Shown one piece after another: positions 1 to 8,248 of a stretch of 64,000 nt of DNA (position 1 is the first letter of the stretch; each line of letters starts with the position of its first letter). Source of the stretch: Planctomycetota bacterium (GTDB lineage Bacteria; Planctomycetota; Phycisphaerae; UBA1845). Both the position numbers and the translations under genes were made by a program. The notes under the pieces are model-generated. The model was given only the letters and a program-made list of their open reading frames with translations, ran no database searches and was not told where the DNA came from. Location of the stretch: NCBI GenBank assembly GCA_030616775.1, contig JAUWWQ010000010.1, positions 1 through 64,000 on the forward strand. The letters are read 5' to 3'.

Positions 1-759
1 ACCGCTACCTGCCTGGGTCCGTCGATGGTCCCGTGTGCGGCGTTGGGTGGCTGCCAAGCTCATCCTGTATCACGCTCGGCTGGCCCTCAGGAAGGTAGCG
101 GCATGATCCTTCGTGCGCATTCCTACAGCGGAGGTGGGCCACCCAGCCACAATCCTGCGACGATCGAGCAGGACGGGACCCGGTACACAGAAACGGGATT
201 CGCTCTAGCCAGGATTATTTGTCCTTGGGTCTATTTTACGACCTCCCTGCGAGGTAACCTACGGTTGCAGAACGGGTTGGCTCAAGACAAGGAGGTCGAT
301 CATGTTGGCACAGAGTGTAGCTCAAAACTGCTTCGATTTCTTCTGCCGTCTCCCCATCGTAGTGGAGCCGCAAAAGGTCCAGGTCAGCCGCGACACGGGA
401 ATTCTACCCATCTGCCAGTTCGACGACTAGTCCCAAAACAAGCGAACCGTCTCGTCGATCCTGTCGCCCGGCACATGAGCCCTTTCCGCCGCCCGCACGG
501 GTAGGGCGGGCATCCTGCCCGCCGGCAAGTGACGGAGCGTTCAGCCTGTAGCGTCCGCCCTGAGCCTGTCCCGATTCATCGGGATGGCGGACGTAGGGTT
601 CGGGGTTCAGGGTTCGTGGTTCAGGATTCGATGCGTGCCACTGTTGTCAAGCAGTGCCCTTCGCGGACCTTTCGAACTCGCACTGCCCAAGAGCAGTCGC
701 ACATCGTCAGTACCACCCGCCGGCACGAGTGGCTCACCTGAATACCTATTGCTTGGGCA
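1..759. other. No recognisable gene
   Basis: Open frames here read as low-complexity proline, arginine and serine-rich translations without any motif I know. The only structure I see is a perfect 8-base-arm palindrome at 505-523 (GGCGGGCA-TCC-TGCCCGCC), a type of GC-rich hairpin seen repeatedly in this window. The stretch lies downstream of the minus-strand PIN-like gene. Confidence 0.5.
505..523. repeat. GC-rich palindrome
   Basis: Perfect inverted repeat with 8-base arms and a 3-base loop. It has no following T-run, so a terminator role is not supported. It resembles the other small palindromes scattered through the intergenic regions. Confidence 0.6.
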
Positions 760-1299
760 TCACCGGTTCGGTCGAAGCTGCCGTGTCCTCTCGATTCTGG
801 CCCCTTTTTCCAACCAAGCGATGGGCCGCTCGTCGGTCTTATCGGGATTGACCCAGACGATTCGCCTAATTCTGCGAACACTGTTTGCCGCCTTGCGGAA
901 AGCCCGGAGCGCAGTGTCATCGAGTGCTGCGATAGCATAATCCGTTGCCACTGCGGCCTCGATTAATAACGTGTCCTTCGACAGGGTGTCCCGTTCCTTA
1001 TGACTCGATGCGGCGTTCGATATTTTTGCTCGCAGTTCATCATCTACCACAGAACCTGGAGGCCGGCACACCTTCTTCCTGGCTTCCATCGATACACGCC
1101 ACGTGCGAGCGAATGAGGACATATGTCGTGTCCATTGATTCCAAATTTCTGGTGTCATAACAACCCGATGGCAGATTGTGCGGACCGCCTTAAGGAAGTC
1201 TCGGCAGTTCTTTGACGTGGGAAAGGTGGCGCCTTCCGCCCCGGCTGCTCGCACGACGGATGCGTCTATCACCAAGCGTCTGGATGTCCTCTTACCCAT
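760..1299 (-). CDS. PIN-like nuclease domain protein, partner of the upstream ATPase
   Basis: A 179-residue protein that looks like a PIN-fold nuclease. It opens with a hydrophobic strand ending in an acidic residue (VIDAS, Asp12), has an acidic residue after a second strand (Glu51 in TPEIW), and carries Asp109 and Asp127/128 around a helix and last strand (KDTLLIEAA, AALDD). This order and spacing suits the metal-binding carboxylates of PIN domains, which cut RNA in VapC-type toxins and related proteins. I chose the ATG at 1299 because it follows the stop codon of the ATPase gene by one base (TGATATG) and because a longer frame would run back through the ATPase coding sequence. The tight spacing implies one transcript and translational coupling. 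The family assignment rests on motif reading only. Confidence 0.62.
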   Translation of the reverse strand: MGKRTSRRLVIDASVVRAAGAEGATFPTSKNCRDFLKAVRTICHRVVMTPEIWNQWTRHMSSFARTWRVSMEARKKVCRPPGSVVDDELRAKISNAASSHKERDTLSKDTLLIEAAVATDYAIAALDDTALRAFRKAANSVRRIRRIVWVNPDKTDERPIAWLEKGARIERTRQLRPNR

Positions 1300-1300
1300 A

Positions 1301-2701
1301 TCAGCGAGCCCCCCGCCTCGCCTCGGCGGCATCCAGGTAATCACTCTCAGCGGCGATGACAACATCCGCGAAGTCCTCAGGCCACTCTCCAAAGGCACCA
1401 GCATCGTCCACATCTGCACTGAATACATCAGTAATCCCGTCTTGGGGACGTCGTTTGAACCAATGAAGCTTGATGATCTCCGGTGAAATGAACCCCTTGG
1501 CGACGAGCGTTTGAATCGCCAGTAGCATCGTCGTACTGTGGGTTTCTGCTACCACCCGAACACCGCGCTTGGCTGCATCAGCCAAGACCTTGGCCAATGC
1601 TACTTGCGCCCGTGGGTGCAAGTGGATTTCAGGCTGTTCCAGATACACGAGTTGTCCGCGTTTGGCTGTTAGAAGGGCCACAAGCACCGGCAAGACCTGC
1701 GAGACTCCGAATCCAATGTCTGCGATGTTCACAAGGTCTCTTGCTCCGCCTTTGGCCTTGGCAACCGTCCGCCCGACGCGCAGTTCAGCGTGTGCATCAT
1801 CGGTTTGCTTTGCTTCAATCCTCCAAGTTAGTCCGAGCAGTTTCAGAGCCTCCTCCAGCTCTTTGATACGCTTGTCTTTGGCATTCTGCCAATGGTTGAT
1901 TACACTTGCTACGTACTTCTCGAACGTTCCGTGAAATGTTTGCCCGATGCGCGTGGTGGTGTATGAGCGTTCTGGATTGCCCCGAAGGCCGGGAACGTGA
2001 ATTACGTCACATACGTGTCGTTCGTAAAGGCCGCTAGGAGAAAGGGTTAGTGGTAAGTACGCCCCGGGTTTCCCGCGACCCAAGTACAATCTAACGCCAA
2101 GGCGAAGGAAGCATCGCTCGCGAAAAGCCCCCCATTGAGCCTTTCTTTTGCCAGCCTTTGTGAAAGATACACGTAGCTTGTCGAGCCCTTTCGGGATCAC
2201 GGAGAAGATTTCTTTATGCGACATGCCTGGCCGGAGGGTTATCGATCCATCCGCTGGTTTGGCTGATTTGTACGTCATCTCGCGAAGTTCGAATGGCTTT
2301 CCCGTCGACTTTCTGAAGAAAAGACCGAGGTCGCCTTCCTCAGTGCGCAGGGTGATTGAAAAAGCGTTGCCCGCAGGTTGTCCAGACGTCCTTGACAAAA
2401 GCTGATGTGCATCTGTGAAACGCACGTTTGGGCCAAGCAAAAGCAACGCTCCGGGATCATACGTCGCCTCGAGCGTTTGTTTGAGCAACAGGAGGGGCTG
2501 CATCGCGCTCGATTTTCCCGAGCTATTTGCGCCCGCGAGAATCGTGAGAGGACGAATCTCGATGTTGCTCTCCTTGGCGAGGGACTTGTAGCCGCGAACC
2601 GAAATGCCAGTAATCCCTTCGGCAGAGTCCTTATTTTTCGCCGTGGACTTCGATCCACGCGAGTTCCTACCTTTCTTGCTGGGTTTTCTCGGCAAAGGCA
2701 T
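1301..2701 (-). CDS. AAA/ABC-type ATPase, DUF3696-like (COG4938-like)
   Basis: A 466-residue SMC/ABC-class ATPase. Walker A is GANSSGKSS at residues 57-65, an ABC-signature-like DIGFGVSQVLP lies at 328-338, Walker B is LVYLEQPE at 351-358 and a switch histidine sits in AETHS at 385-389. A WP motif near residue 440 followed by a short acidic tail resembles the C-terminus of the DUF3696 group. The first 30 residues are basic and probably disordered. A GAGGAG ribosome site precedes the ATG at 2701. ATPases of this class power several two-gene phage-defence systems (for example Septu and PARIS); here the partner is a PIN-like protein one base downstream. A defence role is inference. Confidence 0.8.
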   Translation of the reverse strand: MPLPRKPSKKGRNSRGSKSTAKNKDSAEGITGISVRGYKSLAKESNIEIRPLTILAGANSSGKSSAMQPLLLLKQTLEATYDPGALLLLGPNVRFTDAHQLLSRTSGQPAGNAFSITLRTEEGDLGLFFRKSTGKPFELREMTYKSAKPADGSITLRPGMSHKEIFSVIPKGLDKLRVSFTKAGKRKAQWGAFRERCFLRLGVRLYLGRGKPGAYLPLTLSPSGLYERHVCDVIHVPGLRGNPERSYTTTRIGQTFHGTFEKYVASVINHWQNAKDKRIKELEEALKLLGLTWRIEAKQTDDAHAELRVGRTVAKAKGGARDLVNIADIGFGVSQVLPVLVALLTAKRGQLVYLEQPEIHLHPRAQVALAKVLADAAKRGVRVVAETHSTTMLLAIQTLVAKGFISPEIIKLHWFKRRPQDGITDVFSADVDDAGAFGEWPEDFADVVIAAESDYLDAAEARRGAR

Positions 2702-2897
2702 TTTCGCTCCTCTCTTACACTGCGTGACTGGTTCAGACTACGGGTTTTGCGAAGCCCTGTACGACCCAAGCGTTCCGAATCATGGCACTCTTCGCAATCA
2801 CGAGACCGTTTATGCAACATGCGACGCCGCCCCTGGACGAGCCATAGCGTCAGCCGGTAGGGTGCGTCCCGGACGCACGTTCCACTTCTGCGGGCGC

Positions 2898-3187
2898 TAC
2901 GCCCCGATCGTCGCACTCGCCGTTTCGCTCCACGGTCCCTTTTCGCTGGTCGTGATGACCCCGCGGAGCATGTAGCGGGCGGTCTTGCCGCCATCTTCGC
3001 CGGGGTAGTCTACCACCTACGGCGTGCGCGTGTCGACCGAGAGGAAGCTCAGCTCGCTCGGGCCGCTCGGGGGCAGGCCCCCGACCGCGAGGCCCCAATC
3101 GGCCAGGTGGCCGTTGACGTACGTGACGAAGTTGTTCTGCCAGGCGTGGAACTGGGCGTTGGGGCCCGGGATATCGTCGTTGGCCAT
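2898..3187 (-). pseudogene. Remnant of a planctomycete fibronectin-like protein gene with internal deletion
   Basis: An AGGAG site precedes ATG 3187, and the first 40 or so codons (beginning MANDDIPGPNAQFHAWQNNF) look like the conserved start of a planctomycete/Verrucomicrobia family of unknown function. After codon 55 the reading frame shifts, and in another frame the typical end of a fibronectin-type strand protein appears (DYPGEDGGKTARYML, then WSETASATIGA and a stop at 2898). The middle of the protein is missing, so the gene is a deletion remnant. I rely on remembered family resemblance, so the name is tentative, but the two-frame structure is visible directly. Confidence 0.55.
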
Positions 3188-3280
3188 AACAGCTTGCTCC
3201 TGTGCGAGTTGAGCGCCACAGCAGCGTCCGGTCCGCATTATCGCCGTGCCGAGTGGCCGGTGTCAACGAGTATCGGCCGT

Positions 3281-3340
3281 AAACGTCGAAACGTCAAAAC
3301 GTCGAAACGTCGAAACGTCGAAACATCGAAACGTCAAAAT
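3281..3340. repeat. Short tandem repeat, 9-base unit
   Basis: About six and a half copies of a 9-base unit AAACGTCGA, with a few substitutions (AAACGTCAA, AAACATCGA). It lies directly before the REP-like tandem array. Confidence 0.85.
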
Positions 3341-3342
3341 AG

Positions 3343-3796
3343 TGCGGGAAAGGGGGCAGGCACCTCGCGGGGGGGCGTTTCTCGGTGGCGTGACGGGCCA
3401 TGAGCTCGGAGCCGGTCCCCTTTCGGAATCGTTGTCGCGGAAGCATCAGGTTGAAAAAGGGTACAGGCCCCTCGCGGGGAGCGTTTCTCGGTGGCGTGAC
3501 GGGCCATGAGCTCGGAGCCAGTCCCCTTTCGGTTGAAAAAGGGTACAGGCACCTCGCGGGGGGTGTTTCTCGGTGGGGTGACGGGCCATGAGCTCGGAGC
3601 CGGTCCCCTTTCGGAATCGTTGTCGCGGAAGCATCAGGTGTTGGTTGAAAAAGGGTACAGGCACCTCGCCGGGGGCGTTTCTCGGTGGCGTGACGGGCCA
3701 TGAGCTCGGAGCCGTGAAAAAGGGTACAGGCACCTCGCGTGGGGGTGTTTCTCTGTGGCGTGACTGGCCATGAGCTCTGAGCCAGTCCCCTTTTTG
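3343..3796. repeat. Tandem array of five REP-like elements
   Basis: Five head-to-tail units of about 70-90 bases. Each begins with a form of GAAAAAGGGTACAGGCACCT, continues with GCGTTTCTCGGTGGCGTGAC and GGGCCATGAGCTCGGAGCC, and four of the five end with the near-complement AGTCCCCTTT(TT). Start and end of each unit pair, so each can fold into a long hairpin. Some units carry an extra TCGGAATCGTTGTCGCGGAAGC spacer. A related single copy lies near 23480, and a stub of a REP-associated transposase lies near 63053. Open frames across the array are repeat translations, not genes. Confidence 0.85.
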
Positions 3797-3838
3797 TCGG
3801 CCGAAAACAAAAAAAATGCCGAGATCGCCCCGATGGCC

Positions 3839-3866
3839 TTGACAGAAGTTCGGTATACCGTAGAAT
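3839..3866 (+). promoter_or_regulatory. Promoter with palindromic operator for the feo operon
   Basis: TTGACA at 3839-3844 and TAGAAT at 3861-3866 are separated by 16 bases, a near-consensus sigma70-type promoter. The spacer contains the perfect palindrome CGGTATACCG at 3851-3860. The first gene downstream is a DtxR-family metal regulator, so autoregulation through this palindrome is a natural inference. Confidence 0.7.
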
Positions 3867-3914
3867 ATTTGGAGGGGTGAACTTCTTGGGCGTTCGATAA
3901 CAGGAGCGGCCCCG

Positions 3915-4670
3915 ATGGCTACAACCATGAAGCTCAGCGCCAGCCTTGAGGATTACTTGGAGACCATCTTCCACCTGGTTGCGGAGGAGCAGGTCGCCAG
4001 GGCCCGAGATATCGCCAAGCGCCTTAAGGTCGGCCAATCCTCGGTGACTGGAGCCTTGCATGCCCTGGCCGAGAAGGGACTCGTCAACTACGCACCTTAC
4101 GAAGTGATCACGCTTACCCCCAAGGGGGAGACGGCCGCTCGGGAAGTGGTCCGGCGGCATGAGGTTCTGCGTGATTTTCTGGTGAAGGTGTTGTTGGTTG
4201 ACGAACGCGCCGCAGACAAGGCTGCCTGTGAGATGGAACACGCCATCCCCCCCCCCATCCTCGAGAGGCTCATTGAGTTCGTCGAGTTCGTGGAGGTTTG
4301 TCCACGCGGTGGAGCCAAGTGGATCAAGGGCTTCAGGTACCACTGCGAGCACGGCAACCTCGACAATTGCGAGCGCTGTATCGCCTCGTGTCTGGACGAT
4401 GTCACAAAGAAAAAGTCCGAAGCTGGGAGGAAAGCTGTGATGACCGTCGCTCTAGCGGAACTGAGCCCGGGTCAGAAGGCCAAAGTCGAGCGTATCAAGG
4501 GACGGGGCGAAATCAATAAACGCCTCGTTGACATGGGCCTCACCCCGGGATCGGTCATCGAGATGGGTCGGATCGCTCCCCTTGGTGATCCGATTGAGAT
4601 CAAGGTCAGGGGATATCACCTTTCACTTAGAAAGGAAGAAGCGGAGAAGGTTACGGTCGAGTTGCTTTGA
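3915..4670 (+). CDS. DtxR/MntR-family metal-dependent regulator with C-terminal FeoA domain
   Basis: A 251-residue regulator of the iron/manganese-sensing DtxR family. Residues 1-75 form the winged helix, and the dimer and metal region follows with His82-Glu83 and Cys105/Glu108/His109, in the pattern of the DtxR metal ligands. Residues 178-251 form an SH3-like FeoA domain (LVDMGLTPG). Between them lies a cysteine set C129, C144, C152, C155 and C159 that the basic family does not need and that could bind Zn or an Fe-S cluster. AGGAGCGG precedes the start. It heads the feo operon and probably represses it when iron is sufficient. Confidence 0.9.
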   Translation: MATTMKLSASLEDYLETIFHLVAEEQVARARDIAKRLKVGQSSVTGALHALAEKGLVNYAPYEVITLTPKGETAAREVVRRHEVLRDFLVKVLLVDERAADKAACEMEHAIPPPILERLIEFVEFVEVCPRGGAKWIKGFRYHCEHGNLDNCERCIASCLDDVTKKKSEAGRKAVMTVALAELSPGQKAKVERIKGRGEINKRLVDMGLTPGSVIEMGRIAPLGDPIEIKVRGYHLSLRKEEAEKVTVELL

Positions 4671-4720
4671 ATCAGGAGACGGGGACGTCGCGCGATTGGG
4701 TTTGCGACAGGAGAGACGGG

Positions 4721-4942
4721 ATGGTACCGCTTTCGCTGATCGATAGAGGCCGCAAGGCTCGCCTTCACACGGTATGCGCAGGACGGAGGCTTACTGCACG
4801 CCTCGCTTCCATGGGGCTGGTGCCGGGCGTGGAGATGGAAGTCGTCAACAGCAGCGCGAAAGGCCCCTTCATCGTGTCGGTGAAGGGGACCCGCCTGATC
4901 CTAGGCCGGGGCATGGTGAGCAAGATCCTGGTCATACCGTAA
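4721..4942 (+). CDS. feoA: Ferrous iron transport protein A
   Basis: A 73-residue SH3-like FeoA protein with the family motif LASMGLVPGVEMEV and GRGMVSKILV. I start it at ATG 4721, after an AGGAGAG site 7 bases away; an in-frame TTG that overlaps the stop of the regulator gene lacks such a site. FeoA acts in the cytoplasm with FeoB during Fe(II) uptake. It sits 50 bases after the regulator gene and 40 before feoB. Confidence 0.9.
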   Translation: MVPLSLIDRGRKARLHTVCAGRRLTARLASMGLVPGVEMEVVNSSAKGPFIVSVKGTRLILGRGMVSKILVIP

Positions 4943-4982
4943 CAAACGGATACGGCGTGTTTTTTTGCAGCGGAAGTTCGTG

Positions 4983-7175
4983 ATGGCAAACATTATGCGT
5001 GTTGCCGAACACCAGAACCAGCGGAAAACAGCCACCCGGTCGCGGCATATCGACGTGGCCCTGGCCGGCAATCCGAACTCAGGAAAAACCACCATCTTCA
5101 ACAACCTGACGGGCGCGCGGCAGCACGTGGGGAATTACCCGGGCGTGACCGTCGAGAAGAAGACCGGAACCTGCGAGCACCACGGCATCAAGATGAGCGT
5201 CGTCGATCTGCCCGGCACGTACAGCCTGACAGCGCATTCCGGGGAAGAGATGGTGGCCAGGGACTACATCATCAACGAGCGGCCGGATGTCGTTGTGGTC
5301 ATCCTCGATGCGTCAAACCTTGAACGGAATCTCTATCTCGCCACCCAGTTGATGGAGATGAATGTGCGCCTCGTGTTGGCCCTCAACATGAGCGACGTTG
5401 CCGCGGCACGCGGAATCAAGTTCGACCTCGGACTTCTGTCTCAACTACTCGGGGCGCCCGTGGTTCCCACTGTGGGCCACAGAAACGAGGGGACTAGCGA
5501 ACTCCTCCACGCCATCGTATCCGCGGCCACGAACGAGCAGCCTGAGCATGTGTCGGTCAGCTACGGGAAGGAGCTTGAAGACGAAATCGGAAGGATCTCC
5601 GACCTGATCACGACCAGCGGTACGCCGTTGGGGCAATACCCACCGCGGTGGTTGGCCATCAAGTTGTTGGAGAGTGACCAGGATGTACGGAAGAAGGTGG
5701 GCTCGGAGGAGATCCTCGGCGCTGTCGAGCAGACTGCCGAGCGCCTGGAGAAGCTGTTCGGCCATCCTCTGGAGGTAATCATCGCGGGTCAACGGTATGG
5801 ATTCATCAGCGGTGCTTGCACGGAAGCGGTTCGTTCCACGGTAGAAGCTCGTCATACGGCCTCCGACCAGATCGATGCAGTGGTCACGAATCGAGTTGGG
5901 GGCCTGCCGATCTTCTTCGGATTGATGTACCTGGTCTTCCACCTTACGTTCACACTCGGCGATCCCCCCATGGGCTGGCTCGAGAGCCTGTTTGGCTGGC
6001 TCGGTAAGGTGATCGACTCCTGGTGGTCTCCGGGTTCAGAAAGCGCCCTCAGGTCACTTCTTATCGATGGCGTCATCGGCGGCGTTGGAGGAGTGATCGT
6101 TTTCCTGCCAAATATACTGCTGTTATTCGTGGCGATCACCATTCTGGAAGACTCGGGCTACATGGCCAGAGCCGCGTTCATCATGGACCGGTTCATGCAC
6201 AAGATTGGGTTGCACGGAAAGAGCTTCATACCGATGTTGATCGGCTTCGGATGCTCCGTCCCGGCGATCATGGCCACGCGCACCATCGAGAATCGAAAAG
6301 ACCGACTGACGACGATGCTAGTTGTGCCGCTCATGAGTTGCGGAGCTCGCCTTCCGATCTACGCACTGATCATCCCAGCTTTCTTCCCACACTCCTGGCA
6401 CGGACCGATGCTATGGACGATCTACGTCATCGGCATCATCCTGGCGGTGTGCAGTGCGAAGCTGCTGAAGTTGACCCTCCTCAAAGGTCAGGCACCCCCT
6501 TTCGTCATGGAGTTGCCGCCCTATCGCCTGCCCACGCTTAAGGGCACGCTGATTCACACCTGGGAGCGGGCTTGGCTATATCTTAGGAAGGCCGGCACCA
6601 TCATTCTGGGCATATCGATCATTCTTTGGGCGCTGACCAACTATCCCAAGAAGACGGACTTTGGCCGAGTGTATTCTGCCGAGATTGCGGCGGCCGAGTC
6701 TGCATACGAATCGGATCCCGAGACTCTGGCAGCGAAGATGGACGAGATCGAACAAGCGATGCAGGCGGAGGAGTTGGCTTACACGATGGCCGGTCGTATC
6801 GGTCACGCGATCGAACCTCTTCTCAGACCGATGGGTTTTGACTGGAAGATTGGAACGGCCCTCATCGGAGCTTTCGCCGCCAAGGAAGTGTTCGTTGCGC
6901 AGATGGGCATTGTCTACGCGGTGGGCGAGGCTGATGAGGAATCCGATCCACTACGTGAGCGCCTGCACGAGAGCTATACGCCGCTGCAGGCCTTCTGCAT
7001 CATGCTGTTTTGTCTCGTGAGCGCTCCGTGTATGGCCACCGTCGCCGTCACCAAACGGGAAAGCGGCTCATGGAAATGGGCCCTGTTTCAGTTGGGAGGA
7101 CTAACCACGCTGGCCTACGTGTTGACGACCGTAGTCTATCAAGTGGGTAGTGTGTTCACGGCCGGCGCCGGCTAG
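4983..7175 (+). CDS. feoB: Ferrous iron transport protein B (GTPase permease)
   Basis: A 730-residue inner-membrane Fe(II) transporter. The N-terminal G domain shows G1 GNPNSGKTT (residues 29-37), G3 DLPGTYSL and a G4 NMSD. A GDI-like helical region follows, then the Gate/nucleoside-recognition membrane core with the FeoB hallmarks GFGCSVPAIMATR and a later GAFAAKEVFVAQMG. I prefer ATG 4983 over the in-frame TTG at 4965 because of the GCGGAAG site. Length and domain order are normal. Confidence 0.96.
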   Translation: MANIMRVAEHQNQRKTATRSRHIDVALAGNPNSGKTTIFNNLTGARQHVGNYPGVTVEKKTGTCEHHGIKMSVVDLPGTYSLTAHSGEEMVARDYIINERPDVVVVILDASNLERNLYLATQLMEMNVRLVLALNMSDVAAARGIKFDLGLLSQLLGAPVVPTVGHRNEGTSELLHAIVSAATNEQPEHVSVSYGKELEDEIGRISDLITTSGTPLGQYPPRWLAIKLLESDQDVRKKVGSEEILGAVEQTAERLEKLFGHPLEVIIAGQRYGFISGACTEAVRSTVEARHTASDQIDAVVTNRVGGLPIFFGLMYLVFHLTFTLGDPPMGWLESLFGWLGKVIDSWWSPGSESALRSLLIDGVIGGVGGVIVFLPNILLLFVAITILEDSGYMARAAFIMDRFMHKIGLHGKSFIPMLIGFGCSVPAIMATRTIENRKDRLTTMLVVPLMSCGARLPIYALIIPAFFPHSWHGPMLWTIYVIGIILAVCSAKLLKLTLLKGQAPPFVMELPPYRLPTLKGTLIHTWERAWLYLRKAGTIILGISIILWALTNYPKKTDFGRVYSAEIAAAESAYESDPETLAAKMDEIEQAMQAEELAYTMAGRIGHAIEPLLRPMGFDWKIGTALIGAFAAKEVFVAQMGIVYAVGEADEESDPLRERLHESYTPLQAFCIMLFCLVSAPCMATVAVTKRESGSWKWALFQLGGLTTLAYVLTTVVYQVGSVFTAGAG

Positions 7176-7181
7176 GAGGGA

Positions 7182-7373
7182 ATGACCTTGGTCGAGAACG
7201 TTGTCGTAGGGGCCATCGTGGGAATGGTATTGCTCCTGGCGGGCAGGTTTTTCTACCGGACGCTTACCGGCAAGTCCGACGGCTGCGGCTGTGGGAACGC
7301 CCGATGCGGGATGTCCGGTTCGTGTGCCCTGCCATGTGATGGCGCATCAGAAGATTCCAGGTTCGAGTCCTGA
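7182..7373 (+). CDS. FeoB-associated Cys-rich membrane protein
   Basis: A 63-residue protein with one membrane helix (about residues 4-25) and a C-terminal cysteine cluster (GCGCGNARCGMSGSC). Small proteins of this form occur right after feoB in many bacteria and are thought to help FeoB. The gene starts 6 bases after feoB with a GGAGGG site. Its last codons read through a T-arm-like sequence (see the rejected items). Confidence 0.85.
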   Translation: MTLVENVVVGAIVGMVLLLAGRFFYRTLTGKSDGCGCGNARCGMSGSCALPCDGASEDSRFES

Positions 7374-7487
7374 CGGCCCAGTTCATAAGCTCTTACTTGA
7401 CAAGCGCTTACGTCACGCAGCCCTCAGTAGGTAGGATGCCCCGAAACCCCGGTGCTACGCAGGCGCTACGGTATACGGCAAAATGCT

Positions 7488-7538
7488 GTTGACTTTTTGT
7501 AACCATGATGTTGACTCTTTGTCAACTTGTGGTATGTT
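7488..7538 (+). promoter_or_regulatory. Promoter with repeated operator-like motif before the NYN gene
   Basis: TTGACT at 7511-7516 and TATGTT at 7533-7538 are 16 bases apart. The -35 box lies in an inverted repeat TTGAC-TCTTT-GTCAA (7511-7525). A similar motif, TGTTGACTTTTTGTAAC, lies just upstream around 7486-7502. Two spaced copies over a promoter suggest a repressor site. Confidence 0.45.
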
Positions 7539-7552
7539 TTAGGTACGACTCC

Positions 7553-7598
7553 CCGGCGTAATGCCGGTTGGGCAGCCTATATGGCTGCCTGTTTTTTT
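7553..7598 (+). terminator. Leader hairpins with intrinsic terminator
   Basis: A first hairpin CCGGC-GTAAT-GCCGG (7553-7567) is followed at once by GGCAGCC-TATAT-GGCTGCC (7571-7589) and a run of seven T (7592-7598). This has the form of a rho-independent terminator and lies between a plausible promoter and the NYN gene, so it could act as an attenuator or end a small leader RNA. Confidence 0.7.
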
Positions 7599-7621
7599 GT
7601 GTCCGGGGTCTGGGAGGAGCG

Positions 7622-8248
7622 GTGCTCAGCCGAACGATCGTCTACATCGACGGCTTCAATCTCTACTACGGGGCTGTCAAGGATAGTTCCTAGAAATGGC
7701 TCAACATCCAGCGGTTTTTCACCCTTCTCAGGCCCGCCGACGACCTCCGCAGGATCTACTACTTCACCGCTCTGATTGACGGCCCGCATCGACCCAGCCA
7801 GGTTAGCTATCTGAAAGCCCTCGAAACGCTTCCACTCGTCACGGTTTTCCTCGGCAAATTCAAAACCAAACAGGTGCGATGTCGAGTCAGGGCATGCGAG
7901 TACCAGGGAGACCGCATCTTCAACATGCCGGAGGAAAAGCGAACAGATGTCAATATCGCCGTGCAGATGCTCCAGGATGCCCACGAGGACAATTGTGACC
8001 AATTCGTCGTGGTCAGCGGTGACTCCGACCTGGTCCCGGCCGTAAACCGGGTGAAGAACATCTGCCCCAGAAAGAGAGTATTTGTCTACGTGCCTGCGCG
8101 TGATCCCAAGCGAGGTGCTGCTGTCGAACTCCGCTCCGCGGCCGACAAGGACAAAAGCCTTCCGCTGAACATCCTGAAGTTCGCTCAATTCCCACGGCGA
8201 ATTCCTGATGGCGCCGGCAACTTCATCGAGAGGCCAAGTACATGGTAG
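7622..8248 (+). pseudogene. NYN-domain (PIN-like) RNase gene interrupted by a stop codon
   Basis: The frame begins GTG at 7622 after GGAGGAG and encodes the start of a NYN domain (IVYIDGFNLYYGAVK, with the acidic residue of the active site). At 7691-7693 it meets TAG where relatives usually have a tyrosine codon (before KWLNIQ). The same frame then stays open to 8248 and carries the rest of the domain, including RTDVNIAVQML and VVSGDSDLVPAV with its conserved acidic residues. One base change, or one sequencing error, would account for the break. NYN proteins are predicted RNases. Confidence 0.75.

Noticed and set aside
25-504. Open frame of 159 codons on the plus strand
   Set aside because: No ribosome site, no motif and a composition like translated noncoding GC-rich DNA.
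760-1428. Longer form of the PIN-like protein starting at 1428
   Set aside because: The extra 43 residues would lie inside the ATPase coding region, while ATG 1299 sits right after the ATPase stop and suits the domain start.
3343-3796. CRISPR-like array
   Set aside because: The units are 70-90 bases, are hairpins themselves, follow each other without unique spacers of constant length, and no cas gene is nearby.
3294-4352. Long minus-strand frame of 352 codons across the REP array and the DtxR gene
   Set aside because: It is the translation of the tandem repeats joined to the antisense of a real gene.
7337-7379. T-arm-like tRNA 3' end (GGTTCGAGTCC) at the end of the FeoB-associated gene
   Set aside because: No D-arm, anticodon arm or matching 5' acceptor strand is found upstream, and the T-stem has a mismatch, so a tRNA gene is not supported. 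A tRNA-derived attachment relic is possible but unproven.
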